A stretch of DNA of 64,000 bases from Lytechinus pictus (lineage: Eukaryota > Echinodermata > Echinoidea > Temnopleuroida > Toxopneustidae): the NCBI RefSeq assembly GCF_037042905.1, contig NC_087261.1:25801817-25865816 (forward strand), given 5' to 3'. The translations under genes were made by a program, and so were the position numbers. Below are positions 32,046 to 44,339 of this stretch, piece after piece. The notes under the pieces are model-generated. The model saw only the letters and a list, made by a program, of their open reading frames with translations, made no database searches and was not told the origin of the DNA. Numbering within the stretch: position 1 is the stretch's first letter; every line of letters begins with the position of its first letter.

Positions 32046-33137
32046 ATATATTGATAGAATCTTTCCCTAGTTCGAAGTTTGCTGTTGTGTATTGTCGAGT
32101 AGCTCTTTTTACTCTTAAGGGATCCTTTTTCCGATTCTAACTCTCGCACTCTTCTTATTCCTTGTTCGAGAGGAGGGTGGTAGCAAATATGGGGTGCAAT
32201 GTTATTTAAAAAAAGCCCCCTTAATCAAAGGTCATGCATTCTTGTAATATTTCAGAATATCACAAAAATATCCACACAAACCCTTGAAATGTTTATAATT
32301 TTTCGATTTGAAACTTGAGGGCACACAACTCAAAATATTGTTATATCGTCTTCCCTACCAAAAACGCATATGTTTGTGTTTTAAATGAGTATGCAGTAAA
32401 ATGTAGTAAATAAATGTGTGTAAAGTGTAAATTATCATGTAATGTATGCAGCATGTTCACTGTTTTAATATGTATGTAAATCCAAACACATCTTCTGGGT
32501 GGTTTTGGGGGTCTTTTTCTCTTTTTCTTTGAAGTGTATCTTTATTGAAAAATTACATATCAATTTTCAACTATTTTTTTTCAATTTTCATGCTAAATTG
32601 CTCTACGTATTCATTACCACTGAATTATCCTTTTTGTTGTTGCTATTTTTATATATTTTTCCTGTTATGTCCCTGTTATTTTTTTTGCATCAATGAAATG
32701 AACATATGTGTATTTTTTGAAATTCAATATTTTAAAATTCCAAATGGAGCAGTGTTATGAGGGTAATTTTAGTTTGTGAAAATATGAAGGAAATTTGATA
32801 TTTTTACTGAATTGTGGCCCATTTTACAAAGCTTGATTGATTCCCCCCCCCAAAAAAAATGCAAAAAGTTTATTTCTGTCCATGCTTAATCTTGCGTTCT
32901 GAGATTCTGACAGAAACAGCATTGCTATGAAGCTGTTTGGTTTGCTAAGATCAACTTAAGCTGAAGTTTTTATTAAAGATTCTTTCGTTCATGAACCTTC
33001 TGCTTTAGATCTACGACGCAACCTCCACGATACATGCGTCTTGCCAATTACACTGTATGTTCAAACCAAGGAGACGCTTTCTACGCAAGTGCATTTCAAA
33101 CAGTATTTTTCACAAATGACAGCGTTATAGAAATCTG
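32046..33137. other. No gene seen
   Basis: AT-rich unique-looking sequence with T-rich stretches near 32500-32700. AATAAA lies near 32408. No exon, RNA gene or clear repeat recognised. Confidence 0.4.
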
Positions 33138-33535
33138 GTTGGTGTTTCATAAAGCTGTTCGTAACTTACGAGTGACTTTATTAAAACGGCTTGCCGTCCT
33201 TTCTAGATGCTAAATCAATGTCAATGAAAATTTGGTGGATTTCATTTTTAGCACAAGAGAGGATCACCAGTCGTTCGTAAAGTCGCCCGTAACTTTCGAA
33301 CAGCTTTATGAACCGTCGCCTGCCTGGGCTGTCTCATATATTACAGTCCTGGTGGGTGTTTCACAAAACTGTTAGTAAGTTAAGAGCGACTTCACAAAAA
33401 CGTCTTGTCGCCTTTTCTTAGATGCTCAATCGACATCAATGAAAATTTGTTGTATTTCCTTTACCACGAGAAAGGATCACCAGTCGTTCGTAACGTTGCT
33501 CGTAACTTTCGAACAGCTTTATGAAACGTTGCCTG
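33138..33535. mobile_element. Two tandem copies of the AAGCTGTTCGTAA hairpin MITE
   Basis: 33138-33318 and 33351-33532 each begin GGTGTTTCA.AAA.CTGTT and end CGAACAGCTTTATGAA. Each contains the inner phrase GGATCACCAGTCGTTCGTAA and a central ATCAATGTCAATGAAAATTT-like spacer. They are about 85 percent alike by eye and belong to the family at 25138-25790. Confidence 0.75.
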
Positions 33536-35060
33536 ACCTGCCCGGTGCTGTTTCATATATTGAGTCTAGCATTACAAAAATTTCAAATTCGGTATGAAGC
33601 CGTTGCTACAAATGAATACAAAACCAAGATTGTGAATGTAGCCTTTGCTAAGTATGCTGCATTTTTTAGAAGATAAAGCCATGAAGTTTCCTGTACGAAG
33701 GAAGTTTGGTGTCTTTGGTAATAGGTTCTGTGGTACTTTTTTTTATGGTGGTGGTTAAGGTCACATTTTCTTACAGTTTTTGGGAGCTTCGTTGTTGCCA
33801 GGGCCTGGCCAAGTTTAGTGGACTATGAAATGTTTGGGATGAAATGAAATGACAATCTTGATTATTTTGCAATTAATGATTCAAAGTTCTGAATAAATTC
33901 TTGAGGAGGAGCTATGTTTCCAATATTAGAAATGATTCCACATTTCATTGTTATAGTAGGAAGTACTGTGTTTAGTATCAAAGCGTTTGAACATCTCAAA
34001 TTTACAGTGGTACTTTGTATGTTTATGTTTGATGTGCAAGACTTTCTTTCAAAGTCGCATATGAGTCGATGACATTTCTATTAAATTTTCAGATTTGGAA
34101 AAGGGAAAGTTAATTTCATTAATCAGATATGACTTTATGACAATGATGACAAGAAAGCCAGAAGATACAAGAGATTGACTTCTGTGAAATAATGTGATTA
34201 TATTTGAGCTTTATCCAATGAAAGACATATTTGTGATTGGTGTGAAATGTTACAAATGAAATTGTATTTTCTTCTAATTTGCAATTAAACAGTGATTGCA
34301 CTTGGCTTGTCTTAACGTTGCTGGTGTCACTTTGCTCATTTGAAACATTTATTAATGAAACATCAGTAGTGGCTTACTTTGTAACACCATACACTCTTGG
34401 TGTTTGCGTTTAAATATACAGATGCTATTCAAGGAGCACCTACACAGCAGTTACACCTTGTATTTATTCAACACCATAGTGTCTGATGAAAGCAGATTCA
34501 CTTATATTGTGTTGACACCTTGGTTTACACCTGTAATATTAGTCAAGTAAATATCTGCAGTGATAATAACTTGATTACACCTAAAGTGTTAATGAAGATT
34601 ACATCTAGTTGACATGATGTATTACACCCTGTAGCCCCTACAGGGGTGTCACAAGAAAGCACTGCCTAATGTTAATAGATCCACTTGAAAATGACGAGTA
34701 TGTATTAATTCAATCACTAGGCTGCAGTATGACTGCGAAATTTTGCAATTGCCTCACAAAGATGTCAACAACGAGAAATTAGCAAATCGATATATGCATC
34801 AAACTGTAGGTTATGTGGCCGGTTTCATTAAGAATTTCAAGTATGATAACTCTACCGCTATGGCAGTTACCATGGTAACATAACAGGGCTCAGTAGCCAA
34901 TCAAAAGCAAGGTTTCCATGCTCTTTACAATAATGGCAGTTACTGTACTTTTAGGTCTTTATGAAATGGGGGCATGTTTATTATTCGACATTAAGCCTGT
35001 AGTGCTTTAAACAATTATCACGAAGTTCACTCTCTTAATGCATAAGAGTTAATCTGGACC
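33536..35060. other. No gene seen; possible decayed hairpin elements
   Basis: 34818-34975 resembles the CCCCATTTCA-ended element of 18626-18790. Around 34380-34640 words such as TTACACCTTG and ACACCATA recur in both orientations, which may be a decayed palindromic element. No exon or RNA gene. Confidence 0.4.
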
Positions 35061-35254
35061 CTAATCACACTCCTCTCAGCGTGAGGCGAGGGACCAGTCA
35101 TGTTGGAGTGGGATTTGCATCTTTTGAGAGTGCATTATAGCTCCTTCTGGAGTGAACTGTGCTTATTTTTAGACATTTTCACTCCAGTAGGAGCTAAAAT
35201 CCACTCTAAAATGACTGGTCATATTTTGCCTGACTTTTAGAGGAGTGTGATTAG
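35061..35254. mobile_element. 194-bp hairpin MITE (CTAATCACACTCCTC ends)
   Basis: CTAATCACACTCCTCT at 35061 is inverted at the right end (AGAGGAGTGTGATTAG, ending 35254). Inner arms GGACCAGTCATG / GACTGGTCAT and TGGAGTG...TAGCTCCT / AGGAGCTA...CACTCCA also pair. It directly abuts the next element. Confidence 0.75.
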
Positions 35255-35255
35255 T

Positions 35256-35382
35256 GTCCCGTAACACAAAACTTAGCAATGATCGTAGAACATTTTTTTA
35301 CGATTGATTCCATTGAGTACAATGTACAATCAATCGTGAAAATCAAGCGTACGATCAATCGCTAACCTTTGTGTTACGGGAC
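35256..35382. mobile_element. ~127-bp hairpin MITE (GTCCCGTAACACAAA ends), copy 2
   Basis: The left end GTCCCGTAACACAAAACTTA and right end TTTGTGTTACGGGAC are inverted copies. It is the best preserved member of the family at 7641 and 45591. Confidence 0.8.
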
Positions 35383-35445
35383 GCAGATCAGCTCTTTTGC
35401 ATTTAGAAGTGCATCAATCAGAAAGGCACACTTTATGTTGCTTAA

Positions 35446-36022
35446 AGGGATGGTCCAGGCTGAAAGTATTTATATCTTAATAAATAGAGTAGAAGTCACT
35501 GAGCAAAATGCCGAAAATTTCATCAAAATTGGATAGCAAATAACAAAGTTATTGAATTTTAAAGCAATATTTTGCGAAAACAGTCGTCATGAATATTCAT
35601 TAGGTGGGCTGATGATGTCACATCTCCACTTGTTCTTTTGTATTTTATTATATGAAATTAGGTTTATTCAAATTTTTTCCTCCAAGAACTAGAAAAATTG
35701 AATTGACAACTGATTTAGTGTATTAAATATTTATTCCTGCAACTTATTTGATCATGAGGGAGACATATTATTCACACAAGTATGAAATAATGAAAAAAAT
35801 ATGATTTTATGTGATAACATAAGAAAACGAAAAGTGGAGATGTGACATCATCAGCCCATCTAATGAATATTCATGACGACTGTTTTCACAAAATATTGCT
35901 AAACTTTAAACTTCAGTAACTTTATTATTTGTTATCCGATTTTGATGAAATTTTCGGCATATTGCTCAATGAATTCTACTCTATGTATGAAGATATAGTT
36001 ATCTTCAGCCCGGACCATCCCT
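35446..36022. mobile_element. Foldback element with TTAA duplication (AGGGATGGTCC ends)
   Basis: 577 bp, TTAA at 35442-35445 and 36023-36026, ends AGGGATGGTCCAGGCT and GCCCGGACCATCCCT. Both arms are nearly full length: GTCGTCATGAATATTCATTA (35583) pairs with TAATGAATATTCATGACGAC (35860), and GATGATGTCACATCTCCACT pairs with its inverse. Related to the element at 42403-43121. Confidence 0.85.
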
Positions 36023-36027
36023 TTAAA

Positions 36028-36545
36028 GTGAATACAATGTGGAGAAGTGAAAGCAGTCTTGAGAAAGACAGTTTTGCGTCCATACAGCTCTATGTTTTAG
36101 ATGTCAGAGAAATAAAGGCTTGTCTTTCTTTTGAAGAAAAAAAAAGGGTGTTTTGCCTCATCTTTACTTGCATACCTGTAAAACAACGTATTATGTTCAA
36201 GATTTTGTTGTTAACTTTCCGCTGTGTCCATGGCTCTTCTCCCCAGTACCTTATTTCACTGATCAAAAGTTATACCCCTTTAAGATCCTTACGTTCCTCC
36301 TCTTCCAATTCTCTCGTTACCCCCAAAGTTTCCAAAACCTGGGGGGAAAGATCATTTGTTCATTCATCCAAGTTATGGAATAGCCTCCCTGAAAACATCA
36401 AACAGTGCTTGACCTCTGAAACTTTCAAACAATACCTTAAAACATTTCTCTTCAATTCTTAATTTCTTTTACAATTTCCTAAAAAGCACCTTGAGCGCTC
36501 TACATAGTGGATTTGGCGCGATATAAGTCTAATTATTATCATTAC
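36028..36545 (+). mobile_element. LINE 3' fragment (CR1/L2-like RT C-terminus)
   Basis: In plus-strand frame from about 36165, the residues IPVKQRIMFKILLLTFRCVH, then GSSPQYLISLIKSYTPLRSL, then WGERSFVHSSKLWNSLPENI and TFKQYLKTFLFNS before TAA (36460-36462) match the C-terminal third of non-LTR RTs. The 3' UTR has CTTGAGCGCTCTACATAGTG and ends with an ATTATTATCATT tail. It is 5'-truncated; the open frame extends upstream into the neighbouring foldback element by chance. 36028-36150 may also be LINE but is not recognisable. Confidence 0.8.
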
Positions 36546-37436
36546 ATGGGCGGTGATTCTGTGGGGGTGGAAGTGGGGGGAGGAGATATCTCCTCATGAA
36601 TTTCGTTTTCGTACAGCCTCCTATTAAAGGGAGAGGATCGTTTTGTCCCCACTCGACAACCCAAAATTAATAATCAAGAGAGCTCGGCCACGCCACCGAG
36701 TGATGTTTTTCCTCCTTTCTTGAATAGCGCCCCCTCTTGGATCAAACAGCTGTTCAGTTCATTGACGCCTGTGATGAGAACAGCTGATTTGAATCGGCCG
36801 ATATTGTTTGATATTCGGTCAGATCGCGGCGTTTGAACGAAACCCACAAGTACAGATCTAATCAGGCACTTCCTAAACTTGTTTGAGTTGATCTTAATCA
36901 TTCACCTATCTTTCCCAGAAACAAGCCGCCCTCAAAATAGAGAAACAAGTGCCGAACAAAAGTATGTTCTGTTTGTGAAGTGAGCGAACGACCTCATTCA
37001 AACAGCCTGACTCATCGTTTCGTGGAAACGACCCCGGGTTGTATCATCTGGTAGGTCGCGTTGATCACATCAATTGTGTTTGTAAATGGTAATAATGTCA
37101 GTGCGGTTTTCACCGCTCATTTCTATTCCCTCCTCTTTCTTTCTTTTACCTTTTCTGTTTTTAGATATATTTCTATTTATTGATTTCCTTAAGCTTCCTT
37201 TTATGACCACATGCAACCTTTTCTTTCTTTTGGATTCTTTCTTTCGTTCGTTCTGTCTGTCTTTATTCTTTTCATTCATTCCCACTTTTTTCCTTCCTTT
37301 TCGTTTATTCTTTAAATACTTCTGCATGTCTTTATTTTATGATCTGAAGGGGCCACATCAATTAGTATTGTTATAATGTAGTATTAAGTCAATTTCCTCA
37401 CCCCCTTTTATTTATTTTTTTCTCACCTTCGCCCGC
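36546..37436. other. No gene seen; unique, locally GC-richer
   Basis: About 36640-37070 is less AT-rich than its surroundings and not repetitive. It has two CAGCTG E-boxes (36748-36753 and 36780-36785) and GGCCGATATTGTTTGATATT. Possibly regulatory, but without comparison this is a guess. 37130-37330 is pyrimidine-rich. Confidence 0.35.
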
Positions 37437-37514
<78 letters not shown>

Positions 37515-37590
37515 CTCTTTCGTTCTCTCTTTCTCTCTCCCCCCTCTCTCTCTTTCTTTCTTCCTTCCTTCCTTCCTTCCTTCCTTTCTT
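37437..37590. repeat. CTTT microsatellite with CTTC tail
   Basis: About 19 CTTT units (37438-37514) are followed by degenerate CT/CTTT sequence and CTTC units (37560-37585). The 70 bp on the left (TTGTTATAATGTA, AAGTCAATTTCCTCA, CCCCTTTTATTTATTTTTTT, CTTCGCC) match the left flank of the second CTTT tract near 49748, so the tract is part of a dispersed repeat. Confidence 0.85.
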
Positions 37591-38660
37591 TCTATCTTCC
37601 ATCGTCGTCTTCCGTATTTCTTTCTCGCCCCTCGGCCTATCCCACTAACGGTATGTACATGTAACTTCGAGTTACAATCATGGACACTATACATATTATG
37701 ATCCAATCCTCCTAATTCCGCCTTATGTGCATTCAGATATGAACTTTGTGAACCGGACCGAGGTGTCGCGCCTATTTCGGAGTAAGTAGAGCAGAAAATT
37801 TGTTAGTTCAGCGACTATGCCCAGGTATTGTCTCTTTCCCATCTTCTCAAGGTTAAAACTGGCATTGTTTCGTCACCAGACACGTTTAATTCCTTACCAA
37901 AATATAGAGGCACCCCCACCCCCATAATAACCATTACATATCGTACGCTTCATTAGCTGTATTGTATTACGTGACAATTTTTTCCCAGAAAGATAACAGA
38001 ACGTCCAGACCCAGAAATAATGTGTGCAGAAAAAAGAATAATCTTGAACGAGGATGATAACAATTCACAGCTGGCACAAAGAGATGATTTTGATGGGGAT
38101 TTAATTTGTGAAATAGGCCACGAAATCGCATCATCGTTCGACGTTTGACAAGGTGGTTATGGATAATTTTGAAACGACCTGATCTTGAACTTCCGTTTCA
38201 AGGTTTTTATCCATCTGTGTGGCGTTGGGAAAGGGCGTTACCCTTTATCCTGTGAAGAGTTGAGGACCTTTGGCCATATCGTTATGAGGACGCATCTATA
38301 TAGGCCCTGAATGAGCATGGACATAACGGTATATTAAGCATGGAGCTATGGTATAAGTGAAGAAATATTGATCAATGTATCATGTTGGTTTGTCATTTTC
38401 CCCAAAGATGTGACTATTTTTGTAAATTTCACTCTAATTCATCTCGGTATTCTTTCAATCACTTTAGATAAGCCAAAAAAGACGAAAGTGATACAATGAA
38501 AGAAGAATATTTAAACAGATAAAAAAAGAAAGAAGGGAAAGGAGAAAAGGAATGACAAATGAAAGAGAATGGAGAAAAAGAAAGGAATTAAGAAGAAAAA
38601 AAGGAGGATATTTTAAAGAGGGAAAGAAAAAGACTTAATTATTTATCATTATTCCACACA
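37591..38660. other. No gene seen
   Basis: No exon or element recognised. 38500-38640 is purine-rich (AGAAAGGAAAAG-like). Confidence 0.4.
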
Positions 38661-38894
38661 TACTGCAGAAACTCCGGTGTTGATTTAACACCGGCCCGAA
38701 ATCTATTAAAATGTCCACACCCAGAGAAGTGTTAAACAACACCAATTTCGTTTTGGTCTAACACCATATCACCAATTAGTATCAAAACGTCATCTGTTTG
38801 ATTCCAAACTGGTGTTGTTTCAATACTTCTCTGGTGTGGACATAATATAGATTTCGGGCTGGTGTTTAATCAACACCGGAGTTTTTGCAGTGTA
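38661..38894. mobile_element. Hairpin MITE (CTGCA.AAACTCCGGTGTT ends)
   Basis: The left end TACTGCAGAAACTCCGGTGT and right end ACACCGGAGTTTTTGCAGTG are inverted. The arms continue through GGCCCGAAATCTATT.AA / ATAGATTTCGGGC and GTCCACACCCAGAGAAGT / ACTTCTCTGGTGTGGAC. Its CACTG.AAAA terminus resembles that of the nested element at 42722. Confidence 0.8.
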
Positions 38895-41445
38895 GTATTC
38901 AAAATAAGATTCTGTAAATCTTAAGTCTTGATGAAATTATTTGCTCTGGAGGAAAAGTAATACTTTCAACAACATTTTAAAAAACAAAAAGTTCGGAAGT
39001 GGAATCAGCCTTTGACAGCATTGTAAATAAAATGATGAATTATTTACTCTGATGATTGAGGAAGAAACAATTTCCCTCTCTGACAAAGTAAATGTTCGCT
39101 GAAGAAGAGATTACGCCAAGAACAGACAAGGCAGATTAAACGTGATTTTTTTAAAAAAGTTTTTAACGTCACATTCAGGGAAATTATTTGCTTGGACGTA
39201 GAGGAAAGTGGTAATAGTTCTGACCAGCACGGAAAGCGTCACAATATCTTTATAACAATAATGTCGCTCTTGTACTAACAACTTTCTAAAGAGGACAAAT
39301 AAAGTGAAGCAGTGTCTAGCACCGGGTTTTATACTTTCTGTAGTTTATTTGCTCTGAGGAACTACATGCAACAAATGTTGGACTATTATAATCCCCCCAT
39401 GTCCCCCAGGGAAAGAGGGATTTTTCTTTCAATATTTTGAAAAGTACAACAGGTACTACTTATTGTTATTATTGTACATAACTTCAAGCTCCTATAACCA
39501 TTTATAGAGATTCATAGTGAATCATGGCTAAAGAATGTCTTATCGAAGGAGTGCGTATTGTGTGTATTGGTAATACAGAAGAATGTGTGTGTGTGAGATA
39601 TAGGATGTGTGTGTGAGGGTGTGTGTGTGTATGGGGGGGGGGGTCCAACTCAAGCGAGTTGTTTGAGTTAATATGAACATGGACATATGAACAAAAAAAA
39701 AAATTTGTAATTCCTGTAAAAACTGATGTTTACTGGGGCCGTTTCAGACAATATTATTGTATCTTTGTTTTTGTTATTACCATCACCAATATTGTTATTA
39801 TTATTATCATTATTATTATCACCATCACCAGCAGCAGCATCGATACTACTGATAATAACACTAACAATATTGATGATAATGATTATGAATAAAAGTGATA
39901 ATTCCTGTCCATCAATTTCAAGCTCTTAAATTAACCTTTTCTCATGGTATGAAATTTGTTGCAGTATTTTGAGAAAATCTATAAATCCAGTCATTAAAGC
40001 ATCGATCGTAGATTTAGATCTGGTAGAGTTACATTAACTGAACTGCCAGTGTGTGAAATCATGACATCTAAGGTAAAACAATCAAAACAAAACAAAACAA
40101 ACAAACAACAAACAAACACGGTCACACTGAAGTTCTCCAACACCGATCGATAAGCACATTCTGTGACAGTCATGACACTGTTTGCTTGGGAAAAGACCCG
40201 AAATCGTGCCCGAATTTCAAGCTCGTTTTGCTAATTTTCTCAGCTATTACACAATCTTCCAGAATCCATTTCCACACAAAATATACAGACGCTTCGTTAA
40301 ACCTTTAAAAAATGTCACTATTTAAATAAATTCCTGAATTCTTTGGCGAATCCCCTTGACGCCAAATTCTGAGCTCATTCAAAATCAGACTTTGATCCGA
40401 ATCGAATTCATTGAAGAAAAAAAAGAAACTCAAACGATTGAGAAAATAATCCCTTGATGAATTTCATTTGGGATTAAAGGACAAGGCGGATTAATCTCTT
40501 TTTGATATCAGCTGATGTACAAACTTAAGCGACAGTCACATCGCGTTGAAATCAACCCAGACCGACAGATTGTATATTGTTGGCAATAACGTATAATAAC
40601 TGTGATTGATCTGGGCCAGCTTCACTGATGTGACAGCGCGTTTACAAGTTATGACCTGAAGAAAAATTCAAGTTACCATGAATCCAATTTGCAAAAAAAA
40701 TTATTTATTTATTTATTCATGTTTTATTTATAACAAATGATAAAATAAGGTGGAGGGTAGTTCGATTCAGTTATAAAACTGCTTTACAACGAAGCCCTCC
40801 CCCTTTACAAACATAAAAAAAAATAATAATAATACAATCACAGACACAGCTACAATGATAATGATCACCATTTGGTCCCTCACATGCAGTCTTCGTAATT
40901 CTCCGAAATGAGAACTTTTGCTTTGTTTGCAGTAAGAAGTTTATATCATTAGAAAATAAGATGAAAATAGCAAATAAACTCCAGCGCAGGGTAATATGAA
41001 TATTTCCGCTTTTCTTTGAATAATGGAACAAAGCGTTGCCCTCGACTGTTCGATTTCAAATAGAACACCCACGCGTGCACACTCAAATAAAAAAAAGAAG
41101 AAGAGTGAATTCAAGAATGAAAATCAAAATATATAGTTCCGATGCGCTGTTTGTGCCTCTTTTGGACAGTTGTTGTAGATGCCGCTCAGCAACACGTCTA
41201 TTGAAATTGAAAAGAGAATCCGTCGGAAGTTTTTTTTATGAAAAAGACAATCATATACGTTCTAAGTAATTCAACCATATTTCATGATTTGTATACTTAT
41301 GATTTCTCTGTATAACCTTTGTGTTTGACTTATATTCAATGAATAATGAAAGGGATAACAAGGCCATGAAGTTCTTACTTTCGTTTTCTGGTTTGGGTCA
41401 ATTTTAGCACCGGTTTCATATTGGGATGTCAAGCTTTGGGAAAAA
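38895..41445. other. No gene seen; several short simple repeats
   Basis: TG/GTGT repeats and a G run at about 39584-39640, ATT/CAC trinucleotide stretches at 39776-39840, and an AAAC/AAAC stretch at 40082-40118. Otherwise unique AT-rich DNA with no supportable exon. Confidence 0.45.
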
Positions 41446-41449
41446 TTAA

Positions 41450-41915
41450 AGGACAAGTCCAAATCTAACGAGCATAACACTGAAAATTTCATTAAAATCT
41501 GATGTAACATATAAAAAAGTTATAACATTTTTTTTTAAATCACAAAAAAAATATATGCACATCATGGTCTGTATGCAAATGAGGGGAATGATAACATCAC
41601 TCACTCACTATTTCTTTTTGTATTTTATTATCTGAAATATTAGATATTCTAATTTTCCCCTCATTGTCTACCTCCTTGAACATGTGTAATTACCATTGTT
41701 TAAATACTTTATGGTTCAGTCAAGTTCGTCATTATTGTCAAATCTGTAGAAATTGAAATGTTGTACAATATCAAACAATAAAAAGAAAATATATAGTGAG
41801 TGAGGGATATAGTATCATGAAGCTACTATATAGTTCCATGATAGTATCGACCCTCTCATTTGCATGTTGATTCAAATCAACATTTTTTTTTTTGGGGGGG
41901 GGGTGGACTTGGCCT
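41450..41915. mobile_element. Foldback element with TTAA duplication (AGGACAAGTCC ends)
   Basis: 466 bp, TTAA at 41446-41449 and 41916-41919. Ends AGGACAAGTCCAAAT and GGTGGACTTGGCCT. The arms share the ATAACACTGAAAATTTCAT phrase with the longer relative at 19904-20996. A T/G homopolymer run near 41883-41902 marks the right arm. Confidence 0.75.
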
Positions 41916-42402
41916 TTAAATATTTCTACAGTAAATGAAGGAGAATGTGGGAATAATTGCAGAACATTTTATGACAGACATAACATTGTGAAGAACTTCT
42001 AGTATCTTCATCTTGAATTAAAAAAAAAAGTTAAACGCAGAGGTCGTTTCCTGAAGATTATTCTAAATTTTCATGCTTGAAAACTGGTTTTATTTCCAAA
42101 GAAAAAAATAGTTATCAAAGAGTTGAAGACCCTTTGACTTGTAAATTTTACCAATGAATATAAGATTTCATATCGTTTGTTATACACAACCATTTTTATC
42201 ATTTTTCTATAACATTTTGATATTGTCTCTTGTTAAATCGTTTCGTTTGAAATAAGAAGTTATTCTTCTCAAAATTGTTTATATATAAAACAATATTCAC
42301 GTATTTTATCTGTAATTCAAGAGTTTGTACAATTTCAATGCAGACATAAATTAAAACAATCAAACAAACTAATAAATAAGGTTTATATTTACCAAAACTT
42401 AA

Positions 42403-43121
42403 AGGGGTACCTCGGGTTGAATATGATTATTTAATTATAGAGCAAAATTCATTGAAGAAAACGGTGAAAATTTCATCAAAGTGGGAAATAAATAACAAAG
42501 TTATTAAATTTAAAGTTTAGCAATATTTGGCGAAAACAGTAATATGCACGGCATCATGAATATTCATTAGATAGGCATGTCCAATTTTTCCTGTTTTCAT
42601 TATATCAATACATGAAATCATAATAATTTCATATTTTAATGTGAGCATGACATGTCTTCCTTGTAACAAAGTAAGTTGCAGCAATGATTACATTACAAAT
42701 AAAAAAATAGATGTCAATCAACACTGTAAACAATGAAGTGCTAATTTAGCACTTAGTGCTGATTTTCTAGTTCAAATTTGAACTAGCAGATCAGCACTCG
42801 TAGTGCAGTCACTATACAAGCACTGTCAGTGCTAAATTAGCACTTCATTTTTTACAGTGAATGTTTTTATTCCTGGTGGATGAAATTCGAATAAATATAA
42901 TTAAATATGATAGAAAAAGAAGTGAGAATAATATGACATCAGCTTGCTCATTGCGTATTCATGAAAACATGCAAAGAACCGTTTCACAGAAATAAAACAA
43001 TATCTTAAAATGTCAAGAACTTTGTCATTCCTTGTCCGATTTAGATGAAATTTCAGTGTTTTGTTGTTTGATTTTACTCTATCTGTGCAAATCATATTAT
43101 TATTCGACCTGGAGTACCCCT
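42403..43121. mobile_element. Foldback element with TTAA duplication (AGGGGTACC ends), carrying a nested element
   Basis: 719 bp with TTAA at 42399-42402 and 43122-43125. Ends AGGGGTACCTCGGGTT and GACCTGGAGTACCCCT. The arms match the 35446-36022 family (CGGTGAAAATTTCATC, AATAACAAAGTTATT, CATGAATATTCATTAG). Without the 138-bp nested insertion it is 581 bp, close to the 577 bp of that relative. Confidence 0.8.
42722..42859. mobile_element. Nested 138-bp hairpin MITE (CACTGTAAA ends)
   Basis: The left end CACTGTAAACAATGAAGTGC and right end GCACTTCATTTTTTACAGTG pair. The arms are rich in AGTGCTAATTTAGCACT-type words, with a central TTCAAATTTGAA. It is inserted in the middle of the foldback element at 42403-43121, hence younger than it. 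Confidence 0.8.
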
Positions 43122-43557
43122 TTAATGAGGCTTTAATAATTTTCCACAACTAATCGATAGTGATAAAGCCATATAAATACTGAAGACACGGAGGGGGCCT
43201 GCATTCAACTACAATACACTGATCCTCATTTCAGAAAGAGCCCTAAATTGAGATCGTTAAAGTATTTAAATATTTATCTGCTTTTTTCCGCTCTGGAGAA
43301 TCAAAAGATTACAGGGGAATTGTAATTTCGAGTCATCTTCCTCTATCGTTTTTTTTTTGCCATGCAATTATTTACACATTTATTTTCAGGTTTGTCAAAT
43401 TAAAGACACCGTCGGTTTTGATTTCGGGTTGAAATAGAGCGCTTAGTTCAGACAACGACATGGATAAGAACTTGAAGAAATCCGGGAGTTCACGTTGAAT
43501 TGGCAGGAAATGGTGTGGGGAAGGGGGATGCTATGTCTGCAAAAAAAAATGTTCTAT

Positions 43558-43742
43558 GAGGGTAATTATGTGTCCAACCAACATTGGGCATTTCTTTTGG
43601 GCATTTCTATTTTTCCAATGTGATGAAAATTTTGCCCATTCTAAAGTAATTGCTGCTTATTTTTTTAACCTTATACTGGACAATATGCTTCCCGCATTGG
43701 GTAAAATACTTCCCAAAATTGGTTGGACACATAATTACCCTC
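43558..43742. mobile_element. 185-bp MITE with perfect 24-bp inverted ends
   Basis: 43558-43581 (GAGGGTAATTATGTGTCCAA, then CCAA) is exactly inverted at 43719-43742. Further in, ATTGGGCATTTCTTTTGGGC has partial complement TTGGGTAAAATACTTCCCAA. The perfect ends suggest recent movement. No coding capacity. Confidence 0.75.
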
Positions 43743-44339
43743 GTGCTGGTTAAAATTTTACCCAATATTTTTTTTCACATTTCATCATTAAAGAAAGTAA
43801 AGTAAAGTTGAACAACAACGCAAAATTGTTCGTAACTAAAATTATTTACATTATTTTGTACTTAATTTAAAACTTCATAGAGTTTATCAAAAGAGAAAGG
43901 AAAATTAAGTAAAATAAGTTTACTTATATTAATTCAGGTCAATCATTTTTTGTCCATCCTCTTAATCCGTTACAGTTTAAAGCGATTTATCCATTATGAA
44001 ACGGCAACACAATCGACATTTCTAACGGGAATTCGCTAACTTTAAAAGCAACCGTGCATGCTTCCAAAAACTTTATGAACGCACGCCTTTAACTGATTTG
44101 GAATGGAAGTTAAGTCATTTATAACAATTTGAGGAGAGTTAGTTGGTTTAAGCCTCTTAACAGTCTGATGTCTTCTTTCTATAGTTTGTGATCAGGGCCA
44201 GGGGGTATATGACTTCTTTCTTTCTTGTCTATATCAGCATTTTTGAGATTTTCTTTAATAAAAGATTTGATACGTTCATTGATAAGTAAACCTTATTGCA
44301 CTGGTCTGTCTTCGAGTCCGTTTGTATTGCTAGAGGTTA

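Noticed and set aside
35929-36462. A 177-codon protein starting in the foldback element
   Set aside because: The first two thirds are foldback-element and unrecognised sequence; only the last ~100 residues resemble a LINE RT C-terminus, so it is a truncated LINE joined to an open frame by chance.
40500-40660. Possible imperfect inverted repeat around CAGTCACATCGCG and GATGTGACAGCGCG
   Set aside because: Pairing is patchy and no clear ends or target duplication could be defined.
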